64,000 nucleotides of DNA from Cunninghamia lanceolata (taxonomy: Eukaryota; Streptophyta; Pinopsida; Cupressales; Cupressaceae). This document shows, in pieces, positions 23,383 through 35,934 of the stretch. Where the stretch lies: NCBI GenBank assembly GCA_027924645.1, contig BSBN01001752.1:10372001-10436000 (forward strand), in the 5' to 3' direction. How positions within the stretch are numbered: the first letter of the stretch is position 1; each line of letters opens with the position of its first letter. The notes under the pieces were generated by a model. It made no database searches, had not been told where the DNA came from, and saw nothing but the letters and a program-made list of their open reading frames with translations. The position numbers and the translations under genes are program-made.

Positions 23383-24454
23383 TGTAGACACCTAAAAATC
23401 TCTTTATCATCAAATCAACTCCCGACATCCCTAAACATACCAATTTCCCTTCTAATCAATTAATTGAATTTTTATTTATTTAATTATCCCTTCATCACCT
23501 AATTTTTCATCATTCTATCCCTGATAATTGGATTAATTCTATTAATTTAATAGTTCAACTTTAGCCAATTGATTAAATAAATATGCAATATTTATTTGGT
23601 TAATTTCTCCCTCCTCACTAAATCGAAGTAATTAGCTAAATCATGTTTAACTAATTAATTTAGCCTATTAATTAACCTATCCCTACCCTAGGTAATTAAA
23701 TAGTCATTATTTAATTGCCTACCCTAGCCTATCTCATCCTAGCCTTAGGATTAATTAAATAAAATGTTATTTAATTAATATTAACCTCCCATTAAAGTGC
23801 TCAAACCTAGCTTAACACCCTTCCCCACATCCTCCAAATAAAAAATTGAAATATATCCCACATAAATCAATTTTTTTATAAAAATGTGTCCAACATCACA
23901 TTTAATACCTCTTACACCCCTTACCCATGCCATGCCTCATTTATATCCACTCTTCCCCAAATGAATTTTTAATTCATTTTACCCTTCCCCATGTGAATTT
24001 TTAATTCACAAATAATCCTTCTCACCCAACCTTATTTAATTCACCCCTTTCCCAAAAAGAATATAAAATTCATCTTTATTCCTAGCCCTCCATCCTCCAA
24101 GATGAAATCTAGGCCCTCCACATCATCTTCATCCTCCACCATTGATCTCCCAAATCAATCTCAACCCTTGGATCAAAATATCTCCAAATGTCTATAAATA
24201 CAACATCCTCCAACCCGTTTGAGAATCCAATTTTCAAAGTAATGTTACTAGGCCTAAAAATCTCTTGAGCTAGCTTTTGAGTTGCATTTGATAGAGCATT
24301 TCACATTGAATCCATTATCTAGGGTATATCTAGGAGCTCTTGGGTGCATGCTTCTACAACCCTATCTTGGATTTGTGAGTCATAGTGAGGTATAACATTT
24401 GTTTTCATGTACTTGTTTTGTGTTTTCTATCTCATTCTGAGTTCACTAATCACA
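23383..24454 (+). repeat. 3' LTR of element A
   Basis: Starts TGTAGACACC and ends CTAATCACA. Homologous to 43477-44676 (B). It contains AATTAATTAAATAA-type inverted repeats and a TATA box TATAAATA at 24193-24200. The next bases continue an ORF of element D, which fixes the right boundary. Confidence 0.85.
24193..24200 (+). promoter_or_regulatory. TATA box of element A LTR
   Basis: TATAAATA followed by CAACATCCTCC, conserved at 44361-44368 in the LTR of B. The probable Pol II start would lie about 30 bases downstream. Confidence 0.65.
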
Positions 24455-26323
24455 AGAAGAAACTGATTCTGATGTTGAAGTCAAAGAATTAAAGGCATCA
24501 GGTACAAAAGCATCCAAGGTGTCTAAGGAGAAGCCCTTTGAAAGCAAAAGAGCAAGCAAGAGGCAAAAGACTGAAACATATATTGAAAAGCCTACTCTCT
24601 CCATGGATGACATCATCAAATCAGTCACTGTATATGGTAACTTTAGGCCAATGACTGAAATCTTTGATCATTACAGTGATGCTGATAAGAGGGTTCTAGA
24701 AGAAGCAACAATTAAATAATTGAACATCTACAATAAGGCTTTGATTGAAATAACTTCTAAAATCCCAAAAAGTCTTGCAGATATTATAGAGTTAAGAAAA
24801 CAAAATGCAAAAGGTAAAGGAATTGAGATTAGGGAGCATGTGTTGATATATTTGTGCCCTCAAATTACTCCAGATCAAATGAATATGATATTCAAAGAAG
24901 TGAAGGCTAACTTTAGGAGTAAGAAGAGAATGAATAAACTCATGCTTGGTGAAATAGGTGAGATAGTCAAATATACTCAGGAGATCCTTTTGAATGTATT
25001 GAAAAGACATAATCTACCTATTGTTGAAAAAGAGATTGATGATGGGATTCACTCCTCAATTTCGTATGTTGAAGAATTGAAAATCAATGAGTAGCAAACT
25101 GAGTTAGATGAATCCTCTATTCTAGAAGAGGAAGCAATAAACAAGGAAGATGTAAAGATGATAGATGAAACTAATGACACAGGAAGTATTCAAACTCCTC
25201 CGGATCAATCTTGTAAAGAAGATACAGAGATGAATGTTGAAGCAGATGATCAAATTAAAGATGATTCATTGAAGAATAAAGAGCATGAATTAGAAGAAGG
25301 TGAGGACAAGAAGCAGAAAAGGCCAAGGAGAAAAATGAAAATGAAGAAGAGATTGCAAAGGTTGATGGAGAGCCCAAGCATGACAATCGGGTCGATAGTA
25401 CCAGTAGGGATCAGATAGATACATCATCATTTTGGGCAAGAGACACTGTAGAAACAATGAAGGAAATTCTGGAAAGAGACAAACAAATTGAAGAAGATCA
25501 GGACATAATTCAAGGTCCAATAATTTTTGATATCCTATCTCTAGTGCAAAAGATAAAGTTGGCTTCTATAGCTCAAGCCAAAGCAAGAGAAGATATACTA
25601 AAGTCTCACATAAAAGACAATGAGCTACTTGGTCTAGCATTAGGGATCTTGGAGAAGATCATGCCCACTTTTCAGAAGGAATGTTCAGCATCCCCCTCCG
25701 GACATTTAAAGAACTTGATAAACTCTGTAAGTACCCATTTCGAATCTCTTGAAAAATCCGTAGAAGTCAAGGTTTAAAAGGAATTCAATGATAAAAGATG
25801 TGATACTTTAAATGGGTTGATTGCAGTAGATAGAATGGTGCTAGATGCTAGTGTAAAGAGTATTCAAAATGCTCTTACAAAAGGTGGAAACATATATAAA
25901 TTTTTCTTATCCTGTCCTAAACTTATAGAGGATATTGAAGATAAAATAAAAGTGTCTAAGCAAAAACTATCTAGTGTATCCAAATCTTTTGATCCTGTGA
26001 TAGTATCAATGACAAGCAAGGAGAGTTAGGCAATCAGCTTGATTGAAGATATAAAGAAATTGACAAAAGAAAAGGAGAGCATAGAGGCAAGGATGAGTGA
26101 GCTCTAGGGACTAATTTCCCCCAAAATGGAAGCAATGTTCAATGTTCTGACCGAAGCCCAAGCTGCAGCCCAGTCAAGTGACCCCATTGATCTACAAATG
26201 GCAAAATCAAAAGCATTCCTATTTAGTGGTCACATCTCAATTTTGAACACTATGAAGAAGAGTTGGGATAGTGAGCTGGCACAATTGAAGAACATTTTTG
26301 GTGATATACTTAAGTTTATGTAA
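24455..26323 (+). pseudogene. ORF2 homologue (C-terminal half) in element D
   Basis: Same protein as ORF2 of element C from about codon 480 onward: HYSDADKRVLEEATIK, LNIYNKALIEI, KRMNKLMLGE, the acidic disordered region and the C-terminal KAFLFSGHISILNTMKKSW. In-frame stops lie at 24717 (TAA) and 25092, and one frameshift between about 25340 and 25450; later stops are near 25777 and 26027. It ends with TAA at 26321. The two copies differ widely in the acidic linker and agree in the two flanking blocks, which suggests these blocks were under selection while the family was active. Confidence 0.8.
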
Positions 26324-26572
26324 ATAGGACTTAAGGATTGTTTGTACATATGCAACCTGGTATGTAGAAGTTTTGTGTAATTTTTGGTTCATGGACCCCA
26401 CCCTTTGCCATTGATTTCAAAGAGGGAGTGAAGAGAAGTGAAAAATGAGGAATCTAGCAAAGGGGGAGCATTGGAGAACAGTGAAAAGCATAAGTATACT
26501 TACTAAGGGGGAGTTGTTCTAACACTTAGTCATTTTTCACTAAGTGTGGCCATCAATGCCAAAGGGGGAGAT
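26324..26572 (+). other. 3' UTR and PPT of element D
   Basis: The segment includes CATTTTTCACTAAGTGTGGC and ATCAATGCCAAAGGGGGAG (PPT 26561-26570). The same words are found on the minus strand of C at 11363-11420. Confidence 0.8.
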
Positions 26573-27597
26573 TGTTGGCAAGAGACACTTCTATGCATGA
26601 TAGGTGTTGTCATTGATGGCAACTAAGTCTATCCTACACATCTGCATTACATGATTTGTTCATACCAAAAGTCAGAGTGAGGATTTGTCTAAGTCTAGAT
26701 GTCAGAAACAAAGCATGTGACAGGGTCCAATAACTTGGTCCAGATATCTCCGGTGGTAAATCACAGTGTGTTGCGGATCTAAGGGAGTGATAGGGATTGT
26801 CAAGACTATCTAAATCCATAATCTTAGCCTCTAAGTATTAGGGTCCAGTTAGTTAGCACAGTCAGAAGAAGAATAGGCCGACCTAGTACTTGATCTTGGT
26901 CTGGATACAGAAAAAATTGTTGCATAAGCAATTAGTGACAATCAGTGGTATTGGCTGACATGATCAATGATTTGAGAACACAAGTCTTTGGTCCATAGTT
27001 TCCTTGAAGCTAAATGTAGTTGATTGCATTTCTTAATGTGGATATATATAGCTGATGGATTCGAGTCTTTTGGTGTGTGAGTGTGATATGATGATGGAGT
27101 AAGTATGAAAAGGCAGAAAGAAGTGCGAAAGAGAAGAGGTCTAAGGACCGGATCATGGCAGAATAGTAAATAGGGCAGAAGTAAGGATGAAGTGTATAAG
27201 ATCAGTATTTTGTACTTAACCAAAACTGAATTCTTGCATTAGCATATGCTATTCATTAGTTCAAACATTTTGTAATCTTCTTGTAATCATTCATGTAGGC
27301 AGTGAGCCTCATTGAGCAATGAGCTCTAGGCAGTGAGCCCGAAGGCATGTGCCTTCCCCATTGGTAATACTTGTAATAGAGTATAATTTCTTGTGGGTTA
27401 ATCCCCACCATGGTTTTTCCCTTAACTGGGTTTCCACGTAAAAAACCTAGTGTTTATGTGTTATGATCTTGTTGTTTTTGTTCTTATGTTTATAGTTCTT
27501 TCTTTTGAATGTATGTGGAAAATAAATTAAGGAACAATCTAAGAAGTTTTGCAGAACACCGATTCACCCCCCCTCTCAGTGTGCCTTAATGTCAACA
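26573..27597 (+). repeat. 3' LTR of element D
   Basis: TGTTGGCAAGAGACAC start and GTCAACA end. Contains GGCAGTGAGCC repeats and GTTTTTCCC blocks in common with C and G. The right flank is ATTCC. Confidence 0.88.
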
Positions 27598-28830
27598 ATT
27601 CCAACCATATCAATACCATCACCATTAGAGCCAAGACACCCAATTGCATCATTATCACTCATCACGACCACATCTCCATCCATGGAGCCCCCACCAATGA
27701 TCAACCTTATACATTTGCACCCACTAATCCTTTATCCACCCACAAGTATAACCTCCTAGATCACCTCGGAAAGACTCTCGCTCAAATTTCCATTCTTGAG
27801 TTTCTTCATACATATCCCCTCCACAAGGATGTCCTCGACAAGGCCTTGATGGAAACCCAAGTCCCTATCAATTTGAATTTTGATCAATTCCAAGCCATGG
27901 TAGGCCACATCACCTCACCCCATCATCTCACCTTCTTGAAAAAATATCTACTTGCATCTAATGCCTCACATAATGAAGCCCTTCACATCAAAGTCCTAAT
28001 CCATAAACATACCATCAAATGAGTCTTAATAGATAGTGGCTCTAGCCTAAATCTTTGCACTCTAAAACTATTAAAACACTTGGGATACTCTGATGTGGTC
28101 GTGGACACCAGTGAGTGTATAACCATCAAAGGATATGATGATACTGAAAGATTATCTGAGGGCACCACTAAACTTCCCATTCAAGTAGGACAAAAGATGC
28201 TAGAAACCAAATGTTAAGTTCCTGATCTTGACCTCCCATATAACATTCTCCTTGGCTGACCATGGATTCATGCCATGCAAGCCATTCCATCCACTTTTCA
28301 TCAATGCCTAAAATTCCCACACAACGGCATGGAAATCACTATTTATGCTGACCCCTATCCTTTCCAATACTGTAGCTTCTTGGAAGGACATGATAGAACT
28401 TTCTATCCTTACAATAATGCCACCAAAACATCCACCACCAACACCAACTCAAAATCTTCCATCTCATACATAGACCCTTCCAACATCGCATCCATATCAC
28501 AAACATCCACTCCTCACGAGGTCAAGATCAAGATAAGTGACATGTGATGTGGTGAGTATGACCTACATGGCACATTTTGTGTGGGCCTATTGCCACCATC
28601 CCCTAAGACATTTGGTGCTCCTAAAGAAGATGAAGTCTCCATGGTAATCATCAAATGCAAACCAATGCCAACCTTTGAGAAAAAGTGCCTTCTCGAACAA
28701 GATGTCCTTGAAGACATATCCTATTGGTTATACAAAGATGAAGATAAACAACAAGAAGCTCCTATCCTCCCCACCGAGATCTATGGAAAGGGTCTAAAAA
28801 TTGTCAAATATGGGTTACAAGGGACAAGGT
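27598..28830 (+). pseudogene. Gag C-terminus and protease of element B
   Basis: Joins A at about 4050 (NHINTITI). The protease motif is LIDSGSSLN (Asp 28032-28034), with YNILLG then TGA where A has CGA (28257-28259 against 4733-4735), then PWIHAM. The stops at 28019, 28214, 28257 and 28545 replace Arg or Gln codons. The frame shifts near 28800, after which a G-patch-like GYKGQGGIGLHEQGI is read at 28812-28860. Confidence 0.8.
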
Positions 28831-29754
28831 GGCATAGGCCTTCATGAGCAGGGAATCATTGAACCCATCCAAGCAACAAGGAATCCTTATCTCCATGGGT
28901 TAGGGTATAGAAAACAAGAGTATACCCCTACTGAGTTCAAGTATATCTTAAGTGAGGATGCTAAGTCTTTCCCTATAATAGACAACATCAATGAAGAAGA
29001 CCATCAAGACTCTTTCTCTGATTTTGTTGAGCTTTTCGAATCATCCATATGCACCATCTACACCCTAACAACCATGCCATCAATATCCAATGACCTACCT
29101 CTCGTCTATCCCCAACTCATAGATTGGGATCAACAAGGACCTCTTGCCCTTGATGTCACGCAAAACAATGAAGCTATAGCCAAAATGATGGGGGTTAGAG
29201 ACCACTTTCCCCTTGGAGATCACAAGGTTGGCTCTATCATGGAACTAAACACTTCTGCATACTTTGGGGAAACAATCCAATCTCTTAGTCGCAAAAGTAT
29301 GAAAATAAAAATAACATCCCCTAGTGAAAACCATATTGTGGCACTTTTGGATGGAGAAAAAATCAAAATAAAGGATGAATCCCCTAGTGAAAACCTCCCT
29401 GAGGTGCTAGGGGACGAGAGAATGGATCTCCCTAAGGTACCTGAGCTCTATCAAGAAAGGTCACTAATCCTAGTAGAAGCATCACATGAAATGAACCTTG
29501 GAACAAAAGAAACACCCAAGATCACATTTCGAGCAAAATCCCTCACAGTAATGGAACAAGAAGCCTTCTTGGATTTCTTCAAGAAAAGAAGTCATAATTT
29601 TGCATGGACATATGCTGATATGCTGGGACTAGATCATGCTCTAGTTGTTCATCATCTTTCTATACATCCTAATGCAAAATTGGTAAAACAGAAGCTAAGA
29701 AAAATGAATCCACAGGTGGCACTCCTCATCAAGGTAAAACTCAAAATCTTCTAA
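28801..29754 (+). pseudogene. Protease-RT linker and RT N-terminus of element B
   Basis: A 317-codon open stretch, the longest intact frame of the element. G-patch first, then a linker of unknown function (DQQGPLALDV, DHFPLGDHKVGSIMELN, ENLPEVLGDERMDLPKV), then FAWTYADMLGLDHALVVHHL and KQKLRKMNPQVALL, the entry into RT. The same linker is present in A (5337-6020) with stops. It stays unassigned; it may be a spacer in the Gag-Pol precursor. Confidence 0.75.
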
Positions 29755-30899
29755 ATCTGGGGTTCATTCATCCTATAGATTATCCTGAGTGGATATCAAA
29801 CATTGTACCCATAGCAAAAGTGACTTGGGGCATCCGATGTTGCACAAACTTCTGAGATCTTAATAAGGCATGCCCTAAGGATGACCTTCCACTACCTAAC
29901 ATTGATATTTGTTGATCTCACTACCAAACATGAAATGTTATCCCTCATGGATGGATTTTTTGGATACAATCAAATTAGGATAGCAGAGGAAGACCAACAC
30001 AAGACCTCCTTCATATGTCTGTGGGGAACCGACTGGTGGGTTGTGATGCCCTTTGGGTTGAAAAATACAGGAGATACATATCAAAGAGCCATGACAGTTA
30101 TCTTCCATGACCTTTTCCATAGTATAATGGAAGATTATGTAGATGATTTGCTGGGAAAATAAAAAACTAGAGAAGACCATTTGAATGTGTTGGCAAAAAT
30201 CTTCGACAAATTAGAATAGTACAAGGTGCGGCTAAATCCTAAGAAATGTGTCTTTGGGGTCACCTCTAGAAAACTCCTAGGGTACATTGTTTCAAGAAGA
30301 GGGATAGAAGTCAACCCTGCCAAGGTCAAGGCTATAGTGGACTTGCCTCCACCTAAAACACTCAAGCAACTTTGCAGCCTCTAAGGGAAACTTCAATCTA
30401 TTCACCACTTTATAGCACAACTTGCAAATAAGTGTCAGCCATTCCAGCATCTTCTTCAAAAAATATAGCATTTGTATGGCATGACAAGTGTTAGAAGTCC
30501 TTTGAGCAGCTAAAAGAATATCTTGTTACACCACCAGTCCTTATTCCACCAAAACAAGGATAACCCCTCCTATACATCACAATAGAAATAGCGATAAGGG
30601 CTTTGTTATCACAACATGAATAACAGGAAAAAGAAAGAGCCATATATTATATCAGCCGCACTTTGGTGACCTATGAGATAAATTATACTCCTATTGAATG
30701 AGCATGCCTTGTCATTGTCTTCACATCACAAAAGTTAAGACACTACATGTCTAATCACAAGACAAATCTCATTGCCAAAATTGATCCACTAAAATACATA
30801 TTGACTAGAGCAGCTCTCATAGGATGGATGGCTAAATGCATCATGATCTTAAGTGAATTTGACATTGAGTACATAGAGTGAAAGGCTATCAAAGGACAA
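29755..30899 (+). pseudogene. pol: Reverse transcriptase and first RNase H of element B
   Basis: MDGFFGYNQIRIAEEDQ, WWVVMPFGLKN and an intact YVDD (30136-30147), then LGYIVSRRGIEVNPAKV. The segment with KPDG/YYTDFRDLN is decayed (29800-29880). Stops follow at 30160, 30217 and 30381, and the first RNase H (about 30540-30900) is decayed by frameshifts and stops. It retains the catalytic Asp pair that A has lost. Confidence 0.8.
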
Positions 30900-31499
30900 G
30901 TGATTGCTAATCAATTGGCCGATGCACCTATCCCGATAGAACAACCATTGCTTTTAGAATTTCCAGATGAGTCAATACTAACAGTAGCACCAACGATAGA
31001 TGCATGGAAAATGTATTTTGACGGATCCTACACACATCATGGCTCGGGGGTAGGCATCTTGTTTGTTACCCCTCAAGGAGACACTATTCCAAAATCCTAC
31101 AAAATAACATTTCCAAGGATAAACAATGTAGAAGAATACAAGGCCCTTATCATAGGACTTTGCATGGCCATCTAGTGGAAGATAGAAAAGCTTACAATTT
31201 ATGGTGACTCCCAGCTAGTTATCAGACAAGTTAATAATGAATACAAGAAAAAAGATGACAAGCTCCTTCCATACAAAAGAATGGTTGATGATTTATAGGA
31301 CTATTTTTATGACATCCATTTTGAACAAATACCAAGGTTGAATAACAAAGTAGTAGATGCCATGGCTACTATAGGATCTCTAGTTGACATGGAAAAGGAT
31401 AGCAAAAAATGTGAGTTCTTGATTGAAGAGCTTCCAATGCTAGTCTATGATGTCCCACAATCTGAGCTAGTGTGTGACATTGTTGGTCCCCTATCTCCA
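30900..31499 (+). pseudogene. Second RNase H of element B
   Basis: YFDGSYTHHGSG, then VEEYKAL where the catalytic Glu of EYEAL is changed to Lys, then [20 protein letters not shown] and VVDAMATIGSL. TAG stops lie at about 31173 and 31297. The other acidic residues are kept. Confidence 0.75.
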
Positions 31500-32753
31500 T
31501 GGTACCAAGAAAACTACATGTATCTCCATGATAACATCATCCCACCAAACTTAACATCTACCCAATGAAAAACCTTCATCCGTTTAACCTCCTATTTCAC
31601 CATCATAGGTGAAACCCTCTACCGAAGAAGTCTTGATGGTACTCTTTTGCAATGCCTCAATTCTAGGGAAGTTGAAGTGGCCTTACAAGAGGTACATGAA
31701 GGTATTTGTGGGGCACACTCTAGTGGATCTACTCTTGCAAAGAAGATTCTAAGGACATGATACTACTAGCCCACTATGGAACAAGATGCTCATTAGTTTG
31801 TAAAGAAATGTCTGCCATGCCAACAACATGGTGATCTTATTCATGCACCATCACAAGAATTGTAGCCGATAATAACTCCATGGCCCTTTTCACAATAGGG
31901 GCTTGATCTCGTAGGTAAAATTCACCCACCATCATCCAATGGCCACAAATTCATCATCATTAGTACCAAATATTTCACCAAGTGGGTAGAAGCCATTCTA
32001 CTCACTTACACCACCGGTATCCAAATCACAAAATTTATACTCTACTACATAATATGTCGTTATGGCATTCTCCTCTCCATCATCACCAATAATGGGAAAC
32101 CGTTCAAGAACCAAGAAGTTCACACCCTTTGCGAAAAGTTCCACATCCCACACCACTTTTCCACACCATATTACCCTCAAGGTAATGGTTAGGCCGAAGC
32201 TTCCAACAAAACCATCTTATGAATCCTGAAAAAGATGGTTAATGAAGCTGGTCATGACTAGCACCTTCAGCTTAATCCCACCTTATGGGCTTATTGCACA
32301 AGCATTCACACCCGTACAGGAGCCACTCCATACTCTTTAGTATTTGGTTCCAAAGCCATTTTGCCTATAGAGTTTGAGCTCCCTTCTCTTAGAATTTCAT
32401 TGCAGAATATCATTACTGAGGAGTATAGATTTGCACATGTAAATGAGCTAGAATTGCTAGATGAAAAGCATCTAAGTGCTCTAAATTATCTCCAGGCCTA
32501 TCAAAATCATCTATGTAGAAGCTACAACAAAAAGATTAAGAACTACCAGTTTGAGATAGGCGACCTTGTCCTTATGGAAAATCAGAGAAAACTACAAGAG
32601 TGCCACAAGAAAGGAAAGTTTGAGCCTAATTGGTTAGGACCTTATGTTATCATCTACAGCTATGGATTAGGAGCTTATCAACTTGAAACACCTAAAGGGC
32701 AGCCTCTATATGAGCTAATGAATATCATGCACCTGAAAAGGTTCTATGCCTAG
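31500..32753 (+). pseudogene. Integrase of element B
   Basis: HHCC domain (VHEGICGAHSS; KKCLPCQQHGD), core with GLDLVGK, ITNNGKPF (Asn codon 32088-32090 at the second catalytic Asp) and AEASNK (Glu 32196-32198). The last 130 codons (32361-32753) are open and include ELPSLRISL, GDLVLMEN and PNWLGPYVIIYS, ending MHLKRFYA-stop. About ten stops lie upstream. Confidence 0.82.
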
Positions 32754-34224
32754 CCCATCGAGCATCCCAGGTCAAAAAATACAAAAAAAAAATTCAAGAA
32801 AAACCTGAGTGCAATAAAGTCATCCAATGGTGAAAATCACTTTGGTGACACCTTACATAAGTACCATGGTGAAAACCTATCTTAGGCGCCATGTGTAGTG
32901 GCCAGTCCTACCATCTAATAAGTCTTCACAACCATCCCATCAATCAGTATCACCTCCATCCCATGGCTTGGAATTCAAAAAACATTCAATCCCACCCTAC
33001 ATCCCATATCACCCCACCTGAGGTAGATTCCTAATAAGAGGATCCTTGTATGCCCTCCCTGTACAACTTAAAATTTTGAAAAATCCAAAAACAACACAAA
33101 AAGAACAAAATCCAAAAAATTAAAAAACCAACAAAACTCAAAAACAATAGAAAATCCAAAAACCCCAAAACCCAAAAATAATCCCAATCATCATCACAAT
33201 TATCCAAATCATCCAACATCATCACCCACATCTTAAAGTGCCTTGATCCTATGGATATAGGGTATGTAGGTAGTATGGAATATGAAGGAAGTATCAGTAT
33301 ATAGGTACAAAAGATGCACCCATCCAACCCACTTGGATGGTCCCTATTTCCTGAGCTTACTAAATCCAAGAACAATACACTAGCTAAGCATACTCTTAAA
33401 ACATATCTCATGCAAAAATCATCAATCAACAAACCAACTACAATCATGACATATGTCCTACTATCTTTTTGCCTATCCTTCAAATTTTATCCAACAACAT
33501 CCAACCAATTCTTACCATAATGGATATATCATTCCTATAATAGGCAAAATCCATCATCCTATCAACACTTATCTTGGAAAGAGACACAATGGATGTTTGT
33601 ATGGTTCGTTGGTCTTTTTGATTATTGATTTTTATCTTTGGTCTCATTTTAGGGATCATTCCAAAGCTACCTTGATCTCACTATATCATGGTACATGGCG
33701 GAAAACACCTAGAATGGGACATGTTCATTGTTTTGTATGTCATGCTTGTGGGTTGGTCTCATCCAAGTATGGTATTCATATCTTGAAGATGTAGGGTCAA
33801 TTCTAGCATATTGTTCCCCTTTTACATCTAAGGTCAATCATACCTTTTATGTACTAAGGACTTATGCTATGAGTCCCCTTCCCTCATCTAGGTAGGATTA
33901 TACTACCTTGGGCATGCATGGGATCATCCTATTGTTTGTGGGTCTAGTCCATGCAAAGATGGATATATATCATCACCTTGGTCCTTCATACCTTGGTGAA
34001 AATGTCCCCTTTTGCTATAATAAATCTAGAAATACTCTCAAAATGTCAAGACAAATGCTTATCCTAGCCTATCTATCCCTCATCCCATATCCATCAAATC
34101 AATATCTAGGCTTTGCATTTAACCAACCCAATCTCACCAACCACCCTGACAAGCTTCTATCCTTCATCCCATCCCATCCCACTTCATCCCACAACAAAAC
34201 CCTTGCATCTAGTAACCTATCCCA
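32754..34224. other. Post-pol non-coding region of element B
   Basis: Conserved with A: GTGCAATAAAG (AATAAA 32813-32818), GGTGAAAATCAC, short A-rich repeat (33070-33180), the GGGTATGTAGG site that C hit in A, and GGGTCTAGTCCATGCAA (33939). No plausible ORF. Confidence 0.6.
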
Positions 34225-34400
34225 ACCATCCCTAAACCAATCCTAACCATCCCTAAACCTATTCCAGCCATCCCTAAACCTATCCTAACCTAGCCATCCC
34301 CAAACCTATCCTAACCTATCCATCCCTAAACCTATCCTAACCATCCCCAAACCTATCCTAACCTATCCATCCCCAAACCTATCCTAACCCCATCTTCCAT
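34225..34400. repeat. Tandem CCATCCCTAAACCTATCCTAA repeat
   Basis: About seven copies of a 22-30 bp unit built of CATCCC(T/C)AAACC and TATCCTAACC. Not seen in A at the matching place. Confidence 0.8.
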
Positions 34401-34469
34401 GGTTCTAAATACCACAATGTATTATGACAAATATACATAACATCACATCATACTACCATATCACCATCA

Positions 34470-34860
34470 CTTATCATTAACCATTGCATTAACCATTGAC
34501 CATCACATACCATTAACCATCACATATCATTAACCATTGCATATCATTTACCATTACACTTTCATTATCCATTGCATTTAATATATGTTTATTAATCTGA
34601 GCATACATTTTCCATTTCATTATCCATTGCATAATATATGTTTATTAATCTGAGCATATATTTACACTTTCATCATCCATTGCATAATATATTTTTATTA
34701 ATCTGAGCATATATTTTCCATTTCATTATCCATTGCATAATATATCTTTACTAATCTGAGCATATATTTTCCATTCCATTATCCATTACATAATATATGT
34801 TTATTAATCTAAGAATATATCTACATTGCATTAACCTAAACATCTATTCGTCCGCATCAT
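34470..34860. repeat. About 60-bp AT-rich tandem repeat in element B
   Basis: Four to five units holding CATTATCCATTGCATAATA, TATGTTTATTAATCTGAGC and ATATATTTTCC. A CATTAACCATTGCA simple repeat precedes it. Confidence 0.8.
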
Positions 34861-35113
34861 AATCCACATCATAATCCATGTGCATACCATACATCAGCAT
34901 CATAACATACATATATCCATCCATAATCATACATCAATGTATAAATCCAATAAAAATACATAAAAAGCATCCATAAACATCCATAATCACCACAACAACA
35001 TAATCATATATATCACCGCCAAAAAATATACATGTATCGCTCATACTACACGTCAGATAAATGTCATAATACAACAATGCCCTGAAGTCTGAAATATATC
35101 AAAATACAAAGAA

Positions 35114-35934
35114 TCAAGAACCATGGGCTGATGACCCTCTAGAAGAGTTAGTAGGTGGACACTGTGGTGGCGGCCCCATAGGCTACTATTGCTAAGATAG
35201 TGGCTGTTGTTGAGCTAGTGGTTGTTGCTGAGGTGGTGGATACTATACAGACTACTGAGATCATCTAGATCTTTGCAAGCTTGAAATCCCTGATCTACTC
35301 CTCTAGCTATAACTAGGGACCTGCTAACCCTCAGGAACTATAGTACAGTATGCTCCATAATAATACTCTGACTTGGCTCATTGATCTGATAGTTGTTGCA
35401 ACTCATGTATCTACTGCTGAGAGGCCACATAATCCCCCACATCTGAGCCATGTTGGTGCCAGTAGTGGCACCCTCTTTGAGTGTAATCTCATCCTATATC
35501 TGAGCAACCTATGCCTCAACCTACTATGCCTAGGTCTTGACTCTCTGCAGCCTCACCTCTGCCCCCTACCTCAATACAATCTTTGTATCTCACTCACTAG
35601 TAACCTGAGCCAGTTGTGCCTACAACTAACCCTGGAGATGCCCTATCTGGGCCTGCAAGATCTAGATCTGGGGATCCCCATCACCACCACTAAGTCCATC
35701 CAATGGGGCTTGTACCCCCTATAGCCTCTATAGTTTCCCTAGAGCATTGTCTCGCTCTGCAGTCACCTGTGCCAAATCCTATCTCTATCTCACCACCTAA
35801 TCCTCTAGGCTGGCCACCTATGCCCATAGAGTCTCCATCTCCTCCTCTTTGTCTCCTTGAGGCTAAGATCATCATTGTCCAATACAAATAGTGGGGTTAG
35901 GTCTTATCCCCGATGGCCCTGCACCTAAAGTACC
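35114..35934 (-). pseudogene. Antisense PMD ORF of element B, C-terminal fragment
   Basis: Tail of the PMD-like ORF cut off by element F. Minus strand: Gln/Pro-rich YPPPQQQPL and a final NSSRGSSAHGS before TGA at 35114, matching the C-terminal layout of the copy in A (…LERGSSM-stop). Several stops and frame changes. Confidence 0.6.

Larger units (their letters stand above)
2409..24454 (+). mobile_element. Tat-like Ty3/gypsy retrotransposon A (no 5' LTR in window)
   Basis: Domain order is gag, protease, RT, RNase H, a second (archaeal-type) RNase H and integrase, then a long 3' region with an antisense PMD-like ORF, a polypurine tract and a 3' LTR starting TGTAGACACC. RNase H duplication with integrase last is the hallmark of the Tat lineage. 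No chromodomain follows the integrase. The 5' LTR is missing: element E abuts the gag leader. Element C interrupts A at 10269-17791. The 3' LTR ends inside the ORF2 of element D, so A inserted into D. Many in-frame stops mark it as dead. Confidence 0.85.
24455..27597 (+). mobile_element. Element D: 3' part of a C-family element
   Basis: Begins in the middle of an ORF2 homologue because element A sits in front of it; the 5' part must be left of A, outside the window. It holds the second half of ORF2, the PPT AAAGGGGGAG and a 1025-bp 3' LTR that is homologous to the LTRs of C. It ends CAACA at 27597, directly followed by gag/protease sequence of element B, so D inserted into B. Confidence 0.85.

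Noticed and set aside
24455..24459. Proof of a target duplication for element A
   Set aside because: AGAAG is only the predicted right copy; the left partner is outside the window, so it is not claimed.
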